Assembly: GCF_030272615.1 (NCBI RefSeq)
Contig: NC_081415.1
Span: 508,450,873-508,514,872 of the forward strand
Direction of reading: 5' to 3'
Length of the DNA stretch: 64,000 nucleotides
Source of the DNA: Cryptomeria japonica
Lineage: Eukaryota; Streptophyta; Pinopsida; Cupressales; Cupressaceae
Below, piece after piece: positions 1-11,790 of this stretch. Made by a program: the position numbers and the translations under genes. Under the pieces are notes generated by a model. It did not search any database. It worked only from the letters and a program-made list of their open reading frames with translations, and had not been told where the DNA came from. Within the stretch, counting starts at the first letter, position 1. Each line of letters begins with the position of its first letter.

Positions 1-2323
1 TTTTAGCTCATGGTTTTGTAATACTATTTGATGGTTTCATGTATTGTATCTCCTATATATTAGGTGCACAAGGAGATTGTCTATAAGAGTAGTTATAGCT
101 ATTGAGTTACCTCTAAATATCTAATTGGTGATACTCATATATGAAACTTCCTTTGCAAGTATATTGTAATCTTGATGATTTTAGAACAATATTTTCAGCA
201 GCTTTTGGAGTGTGGGGACCTGAAAGGGTTTTACTAACGCAAATTACAATGTTGTGGTATGAATGTTATTTGTGTTTAGTCTTTGTAATTGATGTAAAGA
301 TCTAAAAGATTTTATATATTCTTCATCAAGGTTAGTGTAGGAATTTGTTCCCCTACCTTTATTTCCTTTCAGTTTGGAGGAGCTATAAAAGTCATTCAAG
401 ATCATCCTTTGCATTTAATAAGTTTTTTAAAAATGAGAGCCTTTTTTATTGTAAAAGATGTCAAATTGTAAAAAAATCATTCTGCATTATATTCTTTCAT
501 TTAGGTGTGTGGTTACAATGGAATCAATTCCTTCCATCACAATACCACCAATGGTAGATTCATTATTTTTTCTGACATTAATTACAAGAGGTAAATTCAT
601 TATTTTTTTCAACATTAATTACAAGAATATTCAAAATATTAGTTATAAAGCTTATCTTTCAAATAAGTTTGGAGATCTACGACTGATTCCCCTTTATAAA
701 ACACCATTAAAGAAAAAATAAATTTGATAGTACAACACTCTTTTTACATTTTATTTTATTTTATTGAATCTATGAAATACCTTACCAGGTTGTTTCATGT
801 ATACTTGTTTTATTTTTATTTTATTTTCAAAGTTAGGATGTTTCTACAACATTTATGACTTATGATGGAAAGTTGGAAAATAGGGTAACCAAATATTTCA
901 ATAGAATGGATCATGAGAAAGTTTTAGTTTCCAACAATTTTTTCTTGTAGAATTGGAGACAAGGAACAATGCAAGATTTAACATAGTTGATTTGATGGAG
1001 AAGTTAGATATATTTAAAAAACTATACACAATTATTATTAAAATTTCACACAATTAATATCACATGAAAAATACTTGTGTCTACGCCTAATGTGGACTTG
1101 CAAAATCTCTTCCAAGTGGTTTTCTTTATGAAGGGTAGCAAGTGCATAGGATGTGTGCAAATCTATTCACACCTAGTGGTTATATGTTGAAGTGACTTCT
1201 TGATTTTGAAGAATAGTGAGCAATTCTAGCCTCTAGGTTTGTGTTGTTTTCTTTGTCCACAATTTTCTTTTCTTTGTTAGGTGAGAGTCATTGTTGATCT
1301 TGAAAGATTGTACAAGCTTTGGTATTTGGAAAACTATTCACATTCTTTACATAGATTAATGCATAGGAGTTTCCTAGGAATACAATATGCATCATATTTG
1401 AAACAAAAGCCTATTCAATTATGTGCAGTCTTTCTAGTTGTGATGTACCTTATGTACATCATTAGGAAAAGGGTGTTGTGATCATTGCACAAGAAATAAT
1501 CATTTTAATTATGCATAATAAAAATTTAATTATGATCCATCAATAGGAGATGTGTTTAACCACTTTAAATATTTTTTGGGGTCCACTTGTAAAGTTGTAT
1601 GTGACATTGGTTAGATATTTTATATGTAGATTGCACATTGGAAAAACTTAGCACCAAAAAGTCAATGTTGGAGTCAATTGTTTTGTGCAATCATGAATTT
1701 GAGGCACATGGTTTTACCTTACAAATTGGTTGTTTTGCGTGACCTTGAATCTATAAAAGAAAGCATATGTGTTAGTAATTAGGATTGGCTCATTGGTTGT
1801 TATTTGTATTGAACTCTCATGTTGCATGCATATGTGAAGCATGGCATGGGATGTGTGGTTACATGCTTGCATAGATGGAGGATGTATAAGAGGAGCTTGA
1901 TGTTTTAGAAGTATTTATGGAGAGTAATTGAGTGTATTTTAATATTTTTCATTATTGAATAATGCATTGAGCGTGGATGCTTTTGTAGGCCAAGTTCTTC
2001 CCTCTTTAGGGTTTTTCTTGGGTATCTTATGGTATGTCTTTAATCTTTACATTATGGTTATTCTATAAGATTTCATGCATACTTTTCTCTCAACGGGTTC
2101 TCTGCAGAATGGTTTGATCAACTCAATATTTTTTCTAGCATAAATACCCACAATGTACCCATTTGATTCTATCTTTATGGAAAACACTTCTAGGCTCAAA
2201 TAATTTCTGCTATTCATTTTCCATTAATTTACATAGAGGGAATGCCTATTGGTGTAATTACAATATAATACTTATACTTTGCAACAAAATATTTTAGTTA
2301 TTGATAATGAGCATTCAAATGCA
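1..2323. other. AT-rich DNA, no supported gene
   Basis: Short open frames occur at 345-721 and 1281-1481, but none has a recognisable motif, splice context or codon pattern of a real gene. No LTR, terminal inverted repeat or tRNA-like promoter was found. I see only AT-rich non-coding DNA here. Confidence 0.5.
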
Positions 2324-2346
2324 CCCCCCCCCCCCCCCCCCCCCCC
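2324..2346. repeat. Poly-C homopolymer (23 C)
   Basis: An uninterrupted run of 23 cytosines sits in otherwise AT-rich sequence, with CA before it and GCTT after it. It could form an i-motif (C strand) or a G-quadruplex (complement). The exact length may also be unreliable, because sequencing often miscounts long C runs. Confidence 0.9.
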
Positions 2347-2670
2347 GCTTACAACATGTGGGATATTGTTCTAACTATGCTTGAACACCGTAGCTCTTTA
2401 CTTTGTTTGTAGGGCATCTTCCTCCTTATTGCTTTCCCTATGCTCACTTCTCCAACACTCCTTTAGCACGAGCACTGCATCTCCTACCTCCTATTGCAGC
2501 GTATCATCTTTGTTACTGCTTGCCTATCTCTTCCTCTAACCTCTCTTATGTGCCTACTACATATTCTATCAACTAAAGCGAGACTATTACTTCAACACAC
2601 TATTTCTAGATATCCTTGAGAAAAATTGAAACTTGATCTCCAACATGAGAACCAAACACACATACAAGTA

Positions 2671-3010
2671 TATCAAATTTATTAATAATATATAATTTTT
2701 AATTATAACAATAATTATTTTGTGTATTGACATAAAAAATATATTATATTTTTAATCTTTATATTGAATATTTTTTTCAAATTATTGTTTGTTGACTTCA
2801 ACCACAATGTATATTTATTCGAAATTCATTGGAAATACAATTTATAACAAATTTATTAATAATGATATAATTTTTAATTATAATAATAATTATTGTGTGT
2901 ATTATCATAATAATATATTATATTTTTTATCTTTAAATTGAAGATTTTGTTCAATCATCGTTGGTTGGCTTCAACCACCGTGTATATTTATTCGAAATTT
3001 CATTGGAAAC
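2671..3010. repeat. Degenerate tandem duplication, about 173 bp
   Basis: Two imperfect copies lie head to tail, roughly 2671-2838 and 2845-3010. Both start with an AAATTTATTAATAAT block, pass through TA-rich sequence and end with TTCAACCAC..GTATATTTATTCGAAATT and CATTGGAAA. The offset is 173-174 bp and the copies differ by many substitutions and small indels, so the duplication is old. No coding content is seen. Confidence 0.75.
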
Positions 3011-4526
3011 AAGATTGTCATAGAAAGAGGCGGGCGCATCTTGAGTTGCAGGTCAGTACTTAATTTAATACATTTGGTTGAAATACGTTTGTCACGATCA
3101 AATTCCTGCTAGATAGGATGACTAATTTTTTCATTAAGAGGAATGCATTTTGTGTGAGTATTGACAAAATGCTTTATATTATACATTTAAAATTTAATGG
3201 AAACATATTACCACTCACCATTACTTTGGAGGCAGCTTGAATTTAACCCTAAATATTTCGCTTCTGCAACTTCCATGGTGATTTTGGAATTGTGATGAAA
3301 CCTGGCTGCTAAACTACTTGTTTTTATTTTTTTGTCCTAAATCATTTTTTATTACTCCGTTTGGTGCAATTTTCTTTTTTGCGGCAACTGAGGGGTATTT
3401 CTTTGATGATATTCACCTAGAACATTTATGCAGATTTGCCTATTGGGATATGACGCACCCAGCAATTTGGGTGCAATATTTTTTATCCAAGTTCAATATT
3501 TTATCATGTCTATGACTGTTTAAACTCGGGCCTATGCTTGTTAAAGTTTTTTTTTCTTTTGTTACCTGAGCTCATCCCATCCAATGCCTAATAGTATTAT
3601 TATTATTTTTAGGTCTCTAATTGTATTATGTATTGCACAATAGTGTATTCCTGCGTATTACACCGTTTTTTAAGTTAAACCCTAAACCCTAGATTTCAAT
3701 GACAAAGGTCTATCTAACTGCTAGAATGAGACCTTGTAATAGGCAAGTAATTTGTGGCATTTGCAAGTTCGACCACTGGATTTAATAATATATCGTAACC
3801 ATATTTTAATTTGAAGGGTTAATTACAAAGCACAAGCTCCATCTCTTTTTAATATCATGGATACCACGAGTATCACTTGTAGTTGTATATCTAGTTTGCA
3901 AGCTTGTTTAAATAGGAAATACATAGGTTTGTAATCCTCAATCATACAACTAGTAGGTTTCCTTAGCAACCCATTCAAACTTTAGTCGTTATGTGAAATG
4001 GCCATAATGCTTTCATAGGGTATCTTATACATTTCTTGCACATCTCAAGTGAGATTAGAGACTGGTGACTATTATGTCAAATTTGATTTTTTATTTTAAC
4101 TTTGAGATTTTAAAGCTCAGGTTTGAAATGTTGAAGTTCACATATTATGAAGCTTGAATTCAAAGCAAAGTTGCAGAGAAATTCTCTAGCATGGGGCATG
4201 CACCGGATGGAATAAGGAAAGTAATCTGGTTTGCACGAGAATAAAATCTAACTGTAGGAAGAATCAACCCTGCCTGATGAATATAATAAGTCTAATGGCC
4301 TAACCTCTGCATCACTGGTGATTGAATGTTGCTTTGAAGGTTATAAAAACATTTATTTTGTCAAAGATGTAGCATTTACCAAGAGTCAAGGCTCAAGACT
4401 ATGGAAGTTTCTCACTGCTTAAAATGCTTAGGTGCTCATTCATGGCTTCGGATAAGGTCATCGAATCTGGACCATCCTTTGATTTGCATATAAATATATC
4501 TTGATGATTTTGTAACATGCCATATC
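3011..4526. other. No supported gene
   Basis: AT-rich sequence up to the edge of the Copia element. Only a short CCCTAAACCCTAG motif near 3680 stands out. It is two telomere-like units long and not evidence of a telomere. Confidence 0.5.
4522..4526. repeat. Target site duplication ATATC, left copy
   Basis: ATATC directly abuts the outer edge of the left LTR and is repeated exactly at 9758-9762, outside the right LTR. Five bases is the usual Copia duplication length. This fixes the element boundaries to the base. Confidence 0.93.
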
Positions 4527-4732
4527 TAAAACAGTGCGAGACACACAATGGATTTCAAAGAATTGATTAATAACCGAATGAGCAAGACGCTCATAAAAAA
4601 TACAAGAGTATTTACAAGAATAGCAAGTTTTTAATAAGAAACTGCTGAGAAGATCGTAGAAGATCTTACTAAAATAGAATATACACTATTGAGCATTAAT
4701 ACTAAAATTAACATTATTTTAATATTCTAATA
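4527..4732 (-). repeat. 3' LTR of the Copia element (206 bp)
   Basis: On the - strand it begins TATTAGAATATT and ends CTGTTTTA, so the termini are TA..TA rather than the usual TG..CA. It matches the right LTR except at five positions. The matching TSD shows these are the true ends. Confidence 0.95.
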
Positions 4733-7700
4733 CCCTCCCTTAATGCTCAATCTATTAACTACACCTATAGACCCCCTGAATTTTACAAATTTATCAGGAC
4801 CAAGGGGCTTGGTGAAGATGTCTGCTGGCTGCTCCGAGGTAGGAACATACAGCAATTGGATAGATCCGTCTTCAACCAGCTGTCGAATATAGTGACAATG
4901 AGTTTCCACATGCTTGGTTCTTTCATGGAAGACTGGATTCTTGGCGAGTTTGAGCACTCCCTGATTATCATAGAACAAGGGAGTTGGACCTGCCTGGAAG
5001 ACATGCATATCCGCAAGCATTCGTCGAAGCCAAACCGCCTCACAAGATGCCTTAACTGCTCCCCGATACTCTGCTTCTGTCGAGGAGAGAGCCACTGCCT
5101 GTTGCTTCTTACTAGTCCATGTGATAGCACTAGATCCCAAACTAAACACATACCCTGCTGTAGATTTACGGTCATCAATCGAACCTGCCCAGTCAGAATC
5201 TGTGTAACCACTGAGTGTAGGATCAGAACTCCGAGTGTACAGAAGTCCATAATCAGGAGTGCCACTCACATAACGCAGCACACGCTTCGCTGCTATCTAA
5301 TGATCAGCCTTGGGAGCTGTCATGAAGCGTGAAATGTAGCTCACTGCAAAACTGATGTCAGGTCTAGTGGCAGTAAGATAGATGAGACTGCCCACTAGTT
5401 GCCTGAACAAAGATTCATCCACAACTGGTGAAGATGACTGAGCTGAAAGTTTGAGCCCCAGTTCCATAGGAGTAGAGACAGGTTTGCAATCCTGCATTCT
5501 GAACCTGTCCACAAGACTTTTGACATACTTGGACTGAGAGAGAAAGATACTGTTCTCGGTCTGCCAAACTTCAACTCCTAAGCAGTAATGTAGAAGTCCC
5601 AAATCTGTCATATCAAAGGTGCGGCACAAATCCTGTTTGATCCCAGTGATCAAATGTGTTGAACTGCCAGTAATGATTAAGTCATCCACATAGACAACCA
5701 CAAATAGAACATCATTACTAGTATGCTTGATATATAGGTTTGCATCAGATGGACTCCGTTGAAAACCATGATCTGTCAGGTACTTATCAATTTTCATGTA
5801 CCAAGCCCGAGGAGTTTGTTTCAGACCATAGAGTGCTTTGACTAGTCTACAGACCTTCTGTTCTTGACCAGCAACCTTGAATCCTAGGGGTTGCGTCATG
5901 TAGACTTCTTCCTGTAAGTCACCATTCAAAAATGCACTCTTGACGTCCATCTGATGGACTTTCCAACTGAACTGAGCTGCCAAGGCAAGAATGAGCCGTA
6001 TGGTACTCATTTTGGCTGTAGGAGCAAAAGTCTCCTCGTACTCAATGCCTTCTTTCTGTGAGAACCCACGAGCAACAAGATGAGCCTTATACTTGTCTAG
6101 GGTTCCATCAGCTTTGTATTTTACTTTGTACACCCATTTGCAGCTAATGGGCTTCTTCCCTGAAGGAAGAACAAAAAGGGCCTAAGTGTGATTCTTCTGA
6201 AGACTCTAGAACTCAGCTTCCATAGCCTATTCCCACTCAGGTATACCTTTAGCCTCTGAATATGTCAGAGGCTCAAAAACTTTGTGTATGTTAGGCATGA
6301 GAGCAAAATTGACTGTATGCTGCTGTTTGCTCTTATTATGGGAGGTTATACCCTCAATGAGCTCAGTATCCCTGAGATCACCAATGGTCTTGGCCCACCA
6401 TTTAGGCCGGAGAGTAGAAGTGCTAACATCTGGAGGAGCTGGAAGAGGCTCAGGATCAGGAACAGGAGCAGCAGGAGGATTATTCTCCAAAGGGAACTCA
6501 GGTAGTGCATCATCGAAAATAGATTCTGCATCATCCCTCCCATCAGGCGAACCTAATGGAAGAAGAACACTGTGAGGCTGATCCTTAGAACACTGCTCAA
6601 AAGAAGGGGACTGAAAGAATCCTCTGTCTTCATCAAATACAACATCACGACTGAAGATAAGACGTTCAGTGTCTATATCTATCAGTTTGTAGGCCTTATG
6701 GTGATCACTGTATCCTGTCATCATGAGTTTCTGACTTTTGGAATCCAACTTGGAGTGCTTAGCATCTGGAATCCAAACATAGGCAATAGAGCCAAAAATC
6801 TTCAGGTGGCTGATCTTAGGCTTCCGACCAGACCAAACCTCTTATGGAGTCTTCCCCTTAACAGCCTGAGTAGGGGAATGGTTAAGGAGGTAGACAACAG
6901 TAAACACTGCTTCAACCCAATACTTATTCGAAACACTCCTGTGTTGTAACATCGAGCGAGCCATCTCAACAACCGTACGATTGCGACGCTCAACAACATT
7001 GTTTTGCCGAGGAGTGTAGGGTGTAGTCAATTGGCGTTTGATGCCATGGGTATCACAGAAGTTGGAGAATGCAAAAGAACAAAATTCCCCCCCATTATTT
7101 GTCCTAAGAGTAATGATGCTACATCCAGACTCTTTTTCAACGAAGGACTTAAACTTCTGAAAGATACTAAATACATCCGATTTGTGTTTAAGAAAGTACA
7201 CCCACATCTTTCTACTAAAATCATCTACAATAAGCAAAAAGTATTTGCAACCAGTAACGGAAGATGTATTCATAGGACCACAAATATCAGCATGAAGTAA
7301 TTGAAGTACCTTAGATGCGTGCCAAGACTTTCCATGTGTGAATGAAGTCCGATGTTGTTTGCCAGCTTGACAGGCGCCACATACTCCAAGATGCCGAGTC
7401 TGAATATCAGGTAACCCTGAAACAAGTCCCTCCCGAGATAGCTGAGAGAGATACTGAATGTTGAGATGTCCATATCTCTGATGCCACAAAGTGCTGAGAG
7501 GAGAAACACGAGCTGCCAGAGCCACTTCAAGAGAATCACTAGTGTCAAGAAGCCTATATAGGCCATGATCCTCTAGACCAACAACAACAATAAGACGAGT
7601 CTCCTGATCAATGATGGAACACTTGTGAGCACTGAACACCACATCTAGCTGAGGAGAATTCCTCATAATCTGACTGACAGAGCAGATTAAGTTCCATACC

Positions 7701-7989
7701 AGGAACATAGTACACATTCAGGAAGATGAGATTCCTGCCACCAGACTGTATCTGAACAGTGCCTTTGCCAACAACTGTATACTCCTCACCTCCACTAAAT
7801 ACAATGAAATCACTGAAAGATGAGAAGTCTGTAAACCAGTCACGCCGATGAGAAAAATGACATGACGCACCAAAGTCGATGTACCAAGCAGAAGACCTGG
7901 CATGATCTAAAGACCTCTTAACCATAAAGGCATAAAAGGCAGACTCCTTATGCTCGGAATGTTCAGCAACATGCGCCTTCTGGTGTGAC
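4727..7989 (-). pseudogene. Copia pol: protease, integrase, RT, RNase H, broken
   Basis: The protease motif near 7870 reads DFGA, where DSGA or DTGA is usual. A frameshift near 7681 separates it from integrase. Integrase keeps the HHCC region (CGACQAGK) and the first acidic residue (HADICGP), but the second is Asn (RTNNGGEF, codon 7097-7099); the VVERRNR glutamate remains. A TAA lies at 6842-6844, then TAGs at 6227-6229, 6206-6208 and 6182-6184. The reverse transcriptase (6133-5300) is intact over its core, including VYVDD. A TAG at 5297-5299 splits it from RNase H (5281-4727), which keeps GYTDSDWAG, STEAEY and the HVETHCHYIR region. From 7717 to 4727 everything is in one frame apart from the stops. 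Confidence 0.95.
4733..4742 (-). other. Polypurine tract
   Basis: On the - strand TAAGGGAGGG lies directly upstream of the 3' LTR. This is the position and composition of the plus-strand primer. Confidence 0.85.
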
Positions 7990-8775
7990 CCTCCCTGCTT
8001 CTTTTGTTCAGAAGCGAGCCTCTGACGACAATCTTTCTTCATATGGCCATACTTGTGACAGTAATTGCACTGCACATTCTTCTTCTTAGCACCATCCTGT
8101 GTTTGAGAAGAGCCTTTCTACTGAAAAGACTGAGAGGACTAAAATTTGCCTTTATCCTTGTGAAAGGATTGGGTTGTGAAGGCATTTTCCGAGGAGGCTG
8201 ACGTAGTACCACTACCAAACTGTTGTTTCCAACGATCCTGCTGTAGAAGTTTGGTGCACAATTTTGAAAACTTCAGGTCAACATTAGTTGAAGTAATATT
8301 GAGGGTCTCAATGAAGTGTTCATATGATTTCATAAGACTTTTCAGAGTGATTACTACCATGTCTTCTTCCTCCATAGTCCGACCAATAGCTTCAAGCTGA
8401 TCTCGAATGTCCTTAATCCTCGTGAGGTGTTCCTGTAAGGATATGCATTTGTCCATCATAATGGAGAATAGTTGATTCTTCAGAAAGAATGCTCGGCTCT
8501 TGTCAGATGTCTCATGCAATTCCTTCAGATGCTTCCAGATGTCAAAAGCTGTCTTGCCGAAAGGAATTTGTGGTAACTGATCATCAGTCACGGAGAGTTT
8601 GAGAAGCATAATTGCCTCCCAATTGCATTCATCAAACTTATCTCGATCTGCACTAGGTGTGCTGGTCAAGACACCTATATTCGAAAATGGTCAACATACG
8701 CTATTTTTAGATGTTGTAATTGTTGCCATTAAAGCGTTGATTGCCTTCTAACATCAGGTTGGTTAGAGAAGCCAT
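7990..8775 (-). pseudogene. Copia gag (nucleocapsid), broken
   Basis: The reading begins at an ATG at 8775 in a typical Copia gag start (MASLTNLMLEGNQRFNGNNY), followed at once by TAA (8707-8709) and TAG (8701-8703). A frameshift near 8665 moves reading to the frame that stays open down to 8142 and carries the UBN2/gag-like helical region (KLSVTDDQLPQIPFGKTAFD). TAG codons follow at 8139-8141 and 8118-8120. The CCHC zinc knuckle CNYCHKYGHMKKDC near 8030-8070 is intact; it binds packaged RNA in working elements. About 770 bp of leader lie between the start codon and the 5' LTR. Confidence 0.9.
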
Positions 8776-9539
8776 TTGCACGTTTCCCAAGGCATGAAAA
8801 ATGACATGAAGAGACAGGTACAACTGCAACAGGCACAGATTTCAAGATAAGTCCCGGTTGATCCGAAAAAAACTGATAGGTGCCTGAAAGTTGAGAGGAA
8901 ACTCGGAAGGAATCTAAAAACCAAATTCAAATCCGTTGGCTCAAAAATTGAGGTATGAAAAACGATGCACCCAGAAAAATCAGACAACTACCCAGATTAG
9001 GATTTGAAAAACCCACCAAGAATATGCTGTTTGAATGTGAATCCACGGGCTCAAAAATCGAGGCACCTAGAAAATTTTGACAACGACCCAGTTGAGAGCT
9101 CAAAAAACCCAGAAGGAATCTATAATTGAAAATTTTTTCTAACCTGAAATAAAGGGTATAAACCCTAGCCGAAAACTAGAAACCCTAGGTCGTGAAAAAA
9201 ATTAGCAGAGCCGCCAGAAAATTTTGAAATCCGCAGTAAAAAAATGCGAAAATCGTGTTGCAGATTTAGAAAACGCGAACAAGAATCGCATGAAAACCTC
9301 CAGAAAAAAGAAATAAAATTGCGCACGCTGTATGAGAGTCGAGAACAAGCGCAAAAAGCACAGACCCAGAAAAACGGACGCGAAAAATCGCGTTTTTTGA
9401 GTTAGCAAACAAACTCGGGTAGAGGAAAAAAATACTTAGAATACAAATCGCGATTTTTGTAGATGAAAGCCCTTAGGATGAACGAGAATGATTTCGAAAA
9501 TTTTCAAAAAAGAAAAATTTCGAAAAAAATTCACCTATA
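8776..9539 (-). other. Copia untranslated leader
   Basis: Sequence between PBS and the gag start has no conserved coding frame. It is unusually rich in TCGCG and AAAATTTTCG stretches compared with flanking DNA. This is where the packaging signal would lie, but none can be assigned from sequence alone. Confidence 0.6.
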
Positions 9540-9551
9540 GCTCTGATACCA
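9540..9551 (-). other. Primer-binding site (initiator Met tRNA)
   Basis: On the - strand the bases TGGTATCAGAGC follow the 5' LTR with no gap. This is the standard plant Copia site, complementary to the 3' end of the initiator methionine tRNA that primes minus-strand DNA synthesis. Confidence 0.95.
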
Positions 9552-9757
9552 TAAAACAGTGCGAGACACACAATGGATTTCAAAGAATTGATTAATAACC
9601 GAATGAACAAGATGCTCATAAATAATACAAGAGTATTTACAAGAATAGCAAGTTTCTAATAAGAAACTGCTAAGAAGATCGTAGAAGATCTTACTAAAAT
9701 AGAATATACACTATTGAGCATTAATACTAAAATTAACATTATTTTAATATTCTAATA
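9552..9757 (-). repeat. 5' LTR of the Copia element (206 bp)
   Basis: Same length and termini as the left LTR. It directly borders the primer-binding site at 9540-9551, which makes it the 5' (promoter) LTR for a - strand element. Confidence 0.95.
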
Positions 9758-9762
9758 ATATC
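9758..9762. repeat. Target site duplication ATATC, right copy
   Basis: Exact match to 4522-4526, directly outside the right LTR. Confidence 0.93.
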
Positions 9763-11519
9763 AATGGTTCAAGAGCAACTAAAACATTTTGAGATTTAAA
9801 CACATTCATGAATCATTGTGTCTCATTCAATGAAGTCCTACACATTCATAATATTCATTGTTCTAGCTACTAAATCATCTACCATATTTGCCCATTTAGG
9901 AAACATTTAACGTTGGTCACTTGACCAAGTTAGCCACAAGCTCCATAAATCTCGATCAAGCCTTTATTCTAATGTAACTTTCATTACAAAATCATCTATG
10001 AGATAAAATAAAACAGTAAATTAAGCGTCGCATGTAGCAACTAAAAATTCTTGTCACTTATCCTAATTAATATTCTTGCTTTCTCTAACAGTGAACTAGG
10101 GTGTTCCTATGTGTTCTATATACCCTACCTCATGTTTTGCTCACTAAGGTCACAAGATATAAGTTCTTAATCCTCATGTTTCTAAAACATGTTTCTTAAA
10201 AATGATCTAACGCTTAATAATTGGTTCAGTTACTCCTAAACATCATAGAATTGACAGCTTGCTGCATGGACATGCTATATCTTTTTTTTTTTTTTCTGCA
10301 TTCACATGACCGAGCTCTTATAAGAGATAGCTCCTTTTTAAGTACACTGATCTCATGGATCTAGCTTTAAATCATCATTTTAAACAAGGCCGAAAACTTC
10401 TTATTTTTATCTAATATGAAATTTATGATCACAACAAGAGCTCCGTGAAAGGAAACCTTTCATCTCACCATTATAATTATACCACATAAGGCTTCCATAT
10501 GCCTAAGATCCTATTAAAGCAAGATAGTTTAATAGTAACATAATATAGACTCATTATAGAATACTAAGGTAAGGTTTCAACGTGCCCTTTTCTTGCTGCA
10601 GAATTCTATCTCTACCGGGCTCATTAAGATCTATAAGAGGTCAAGTGTCATGTATATGCCTTATCAGGGTACTGTGTCTTATGAGTAATCATACTTTATT
10701 CTTGTGTTTGCCAGGGCTGTTACTCGTTGTTGTGAACATGTTTTAGGATTCCAAGGCCATCTAAAGATTTTAAGAACCTCTTGTAATCTTAATGTAGATT
10801 TCTGAAAGCAACTTTATCTCATACTGCTTCATCCACTCTTAAACATTGTTACACGGTCAATACTAAAATAAGCATGCTATTTTGCTCCAAAACAAGGGAG
10901 GTTCTGTCATCATCCTTATCTTCCTTGAGGAAAATTTTGTAACATGAAAATGAATGTGTCCAGCTTTAGGCATTATTACTACACCAATCAGAACAAGGTC
11001 AAACCTGACCAGTAACAAATATTTAGAAGTACATATCTCTAATCCACTAGAAGCATGAATCATAATCTTGCATTAGGCTGGTCAGCTGTCAAATACACTG
11101 AACAGGGGCCTAGATAAGCTGTCAAATACAGTGAACAGGGGCCTAGATAATTGGCTGGCCCTATGTAATGTCCCTAATTTTGCTAAAGTGACATTATTAG
11201 TCCCTGGCTACATATAGGCAGGAGAGGAGACTAATGTTTTCGGTTTGCAATTAACAAGATTTCGGGAAGCGTGTCAGAAGAAAAATTAAACCGATTCCCT
11301 ATAGTTGATAGTATTTTATTTTCTAATTGCAATTTTCTCAGTTTTTATGTTTTTTTTATTGGCCCATGGCATTTTCCCTGAGGTTTTAATTTTTTTATAT
11401 TCGAAAATTAAATAGAAGCTAGTATTTATAAATATTTTAGTTGAAGACTATAATGTTAGAAGCATTTTTATAAAACTACTATGTAAAAATCAGTTTTTAA
11501 AACTTTTTCTGGATACTTT
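9763..11519. other. No supported gene; short tandem repeat inside
   Basis: No conserved frame, LTR or inverted repeat found. A TATA-like stretch (TATTTATAAATATTTT) lies near 11424-11439, about 90 bp before the candidate first exon of RPC11, and could be its core promoter, but nothing else supports that. Confidence 0.4.
11085..11150. repeat. 33-bp tandem duplication
   Basis: Two adjacent 33-bp copies, 11085-11117 and 11118-11150, start GCTGTCAAATACA and end GGGGCCTAGATAA. They differ at one base, so the event is recent. Confidence 0.9.
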
Positions 11520-11790
11520 AGGGCAGAGAAGAAGCAGCGAACATTCTGGATGCTGCTTCAAACTGCTTCAAAACCTTGTGGCCCACCCTGGCGTTCATGT
11601 ACTCAACCGGATGCAACTGCGAAACAAGGAAGTGGCAAATTACAGCAGAGATTGCTTTGCATTAAATTACTTTCTTCTTCTGTTTGTGTTTGCTGGCGTC
11701 AATAGCTCAAGGCCGTTAGCAGACTATACGTTGGCAGCTTCATCCACAACTACCGACAGGAGCTCGCTAGATACCCTGCTTTGACTACAG
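11520..11790 (+). other. Candidate 5' untranslated exon of RPC11
   Basis: This stretch is less AT-rich than its surroundings and ends CTACAG before GTTAGG, a good plant splice donor. No long frame continues through it, which fits an untranslated exon. The coding exon at 23669 begins right after a splice acceptor and seven bases before its ATG, so an upstream non-coding exon must exist; this is the best candidate I see. Start of transcription is unknown. It could equally belong to an unrelated transcript. Confidence 0.3.

Larger units (their letters stand above)
4527..9757 (-). mobile_element. Complete Ty1/Copia LTR retrotransposon, inactive
   Basis: A 5231-bp element reads right to left. It has two 206-bp LTRs, a primer-binding site next to the right (5') LTR, a purine tract next to the left (3') LTR and a perfect 5-bp target duplication ATATC on both sides. 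Internal order on the - strand is gag, zinc knuckle, protease, integrase, reverse transcriptase, RNase H, which is the Copia order. The LTRs differ at 5 of 206 positions (my count), four of them transitions, so insertion is moderately recent. About nine nonsense codons and two frameshifts make it incapable of producing its own proteins. It lies upstream of RPC11 and in the opposite orientation. Confidence 0.97.

Noticed and set aside
3676-3692. Telomere-like CCCTAAACCCTAG
   Set aside because: Only about two units; far too short for an interstitial telomere array.
4856-5332. 158-codon + strand frame opposite RNase H
   Set aside because: Antisense shadow of the Copia RNase H domain.
6282-6949. 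+ strand frames across the Copia element
   Set aside because: Antisense shadows of the integrase to RT linker; no independent motif.
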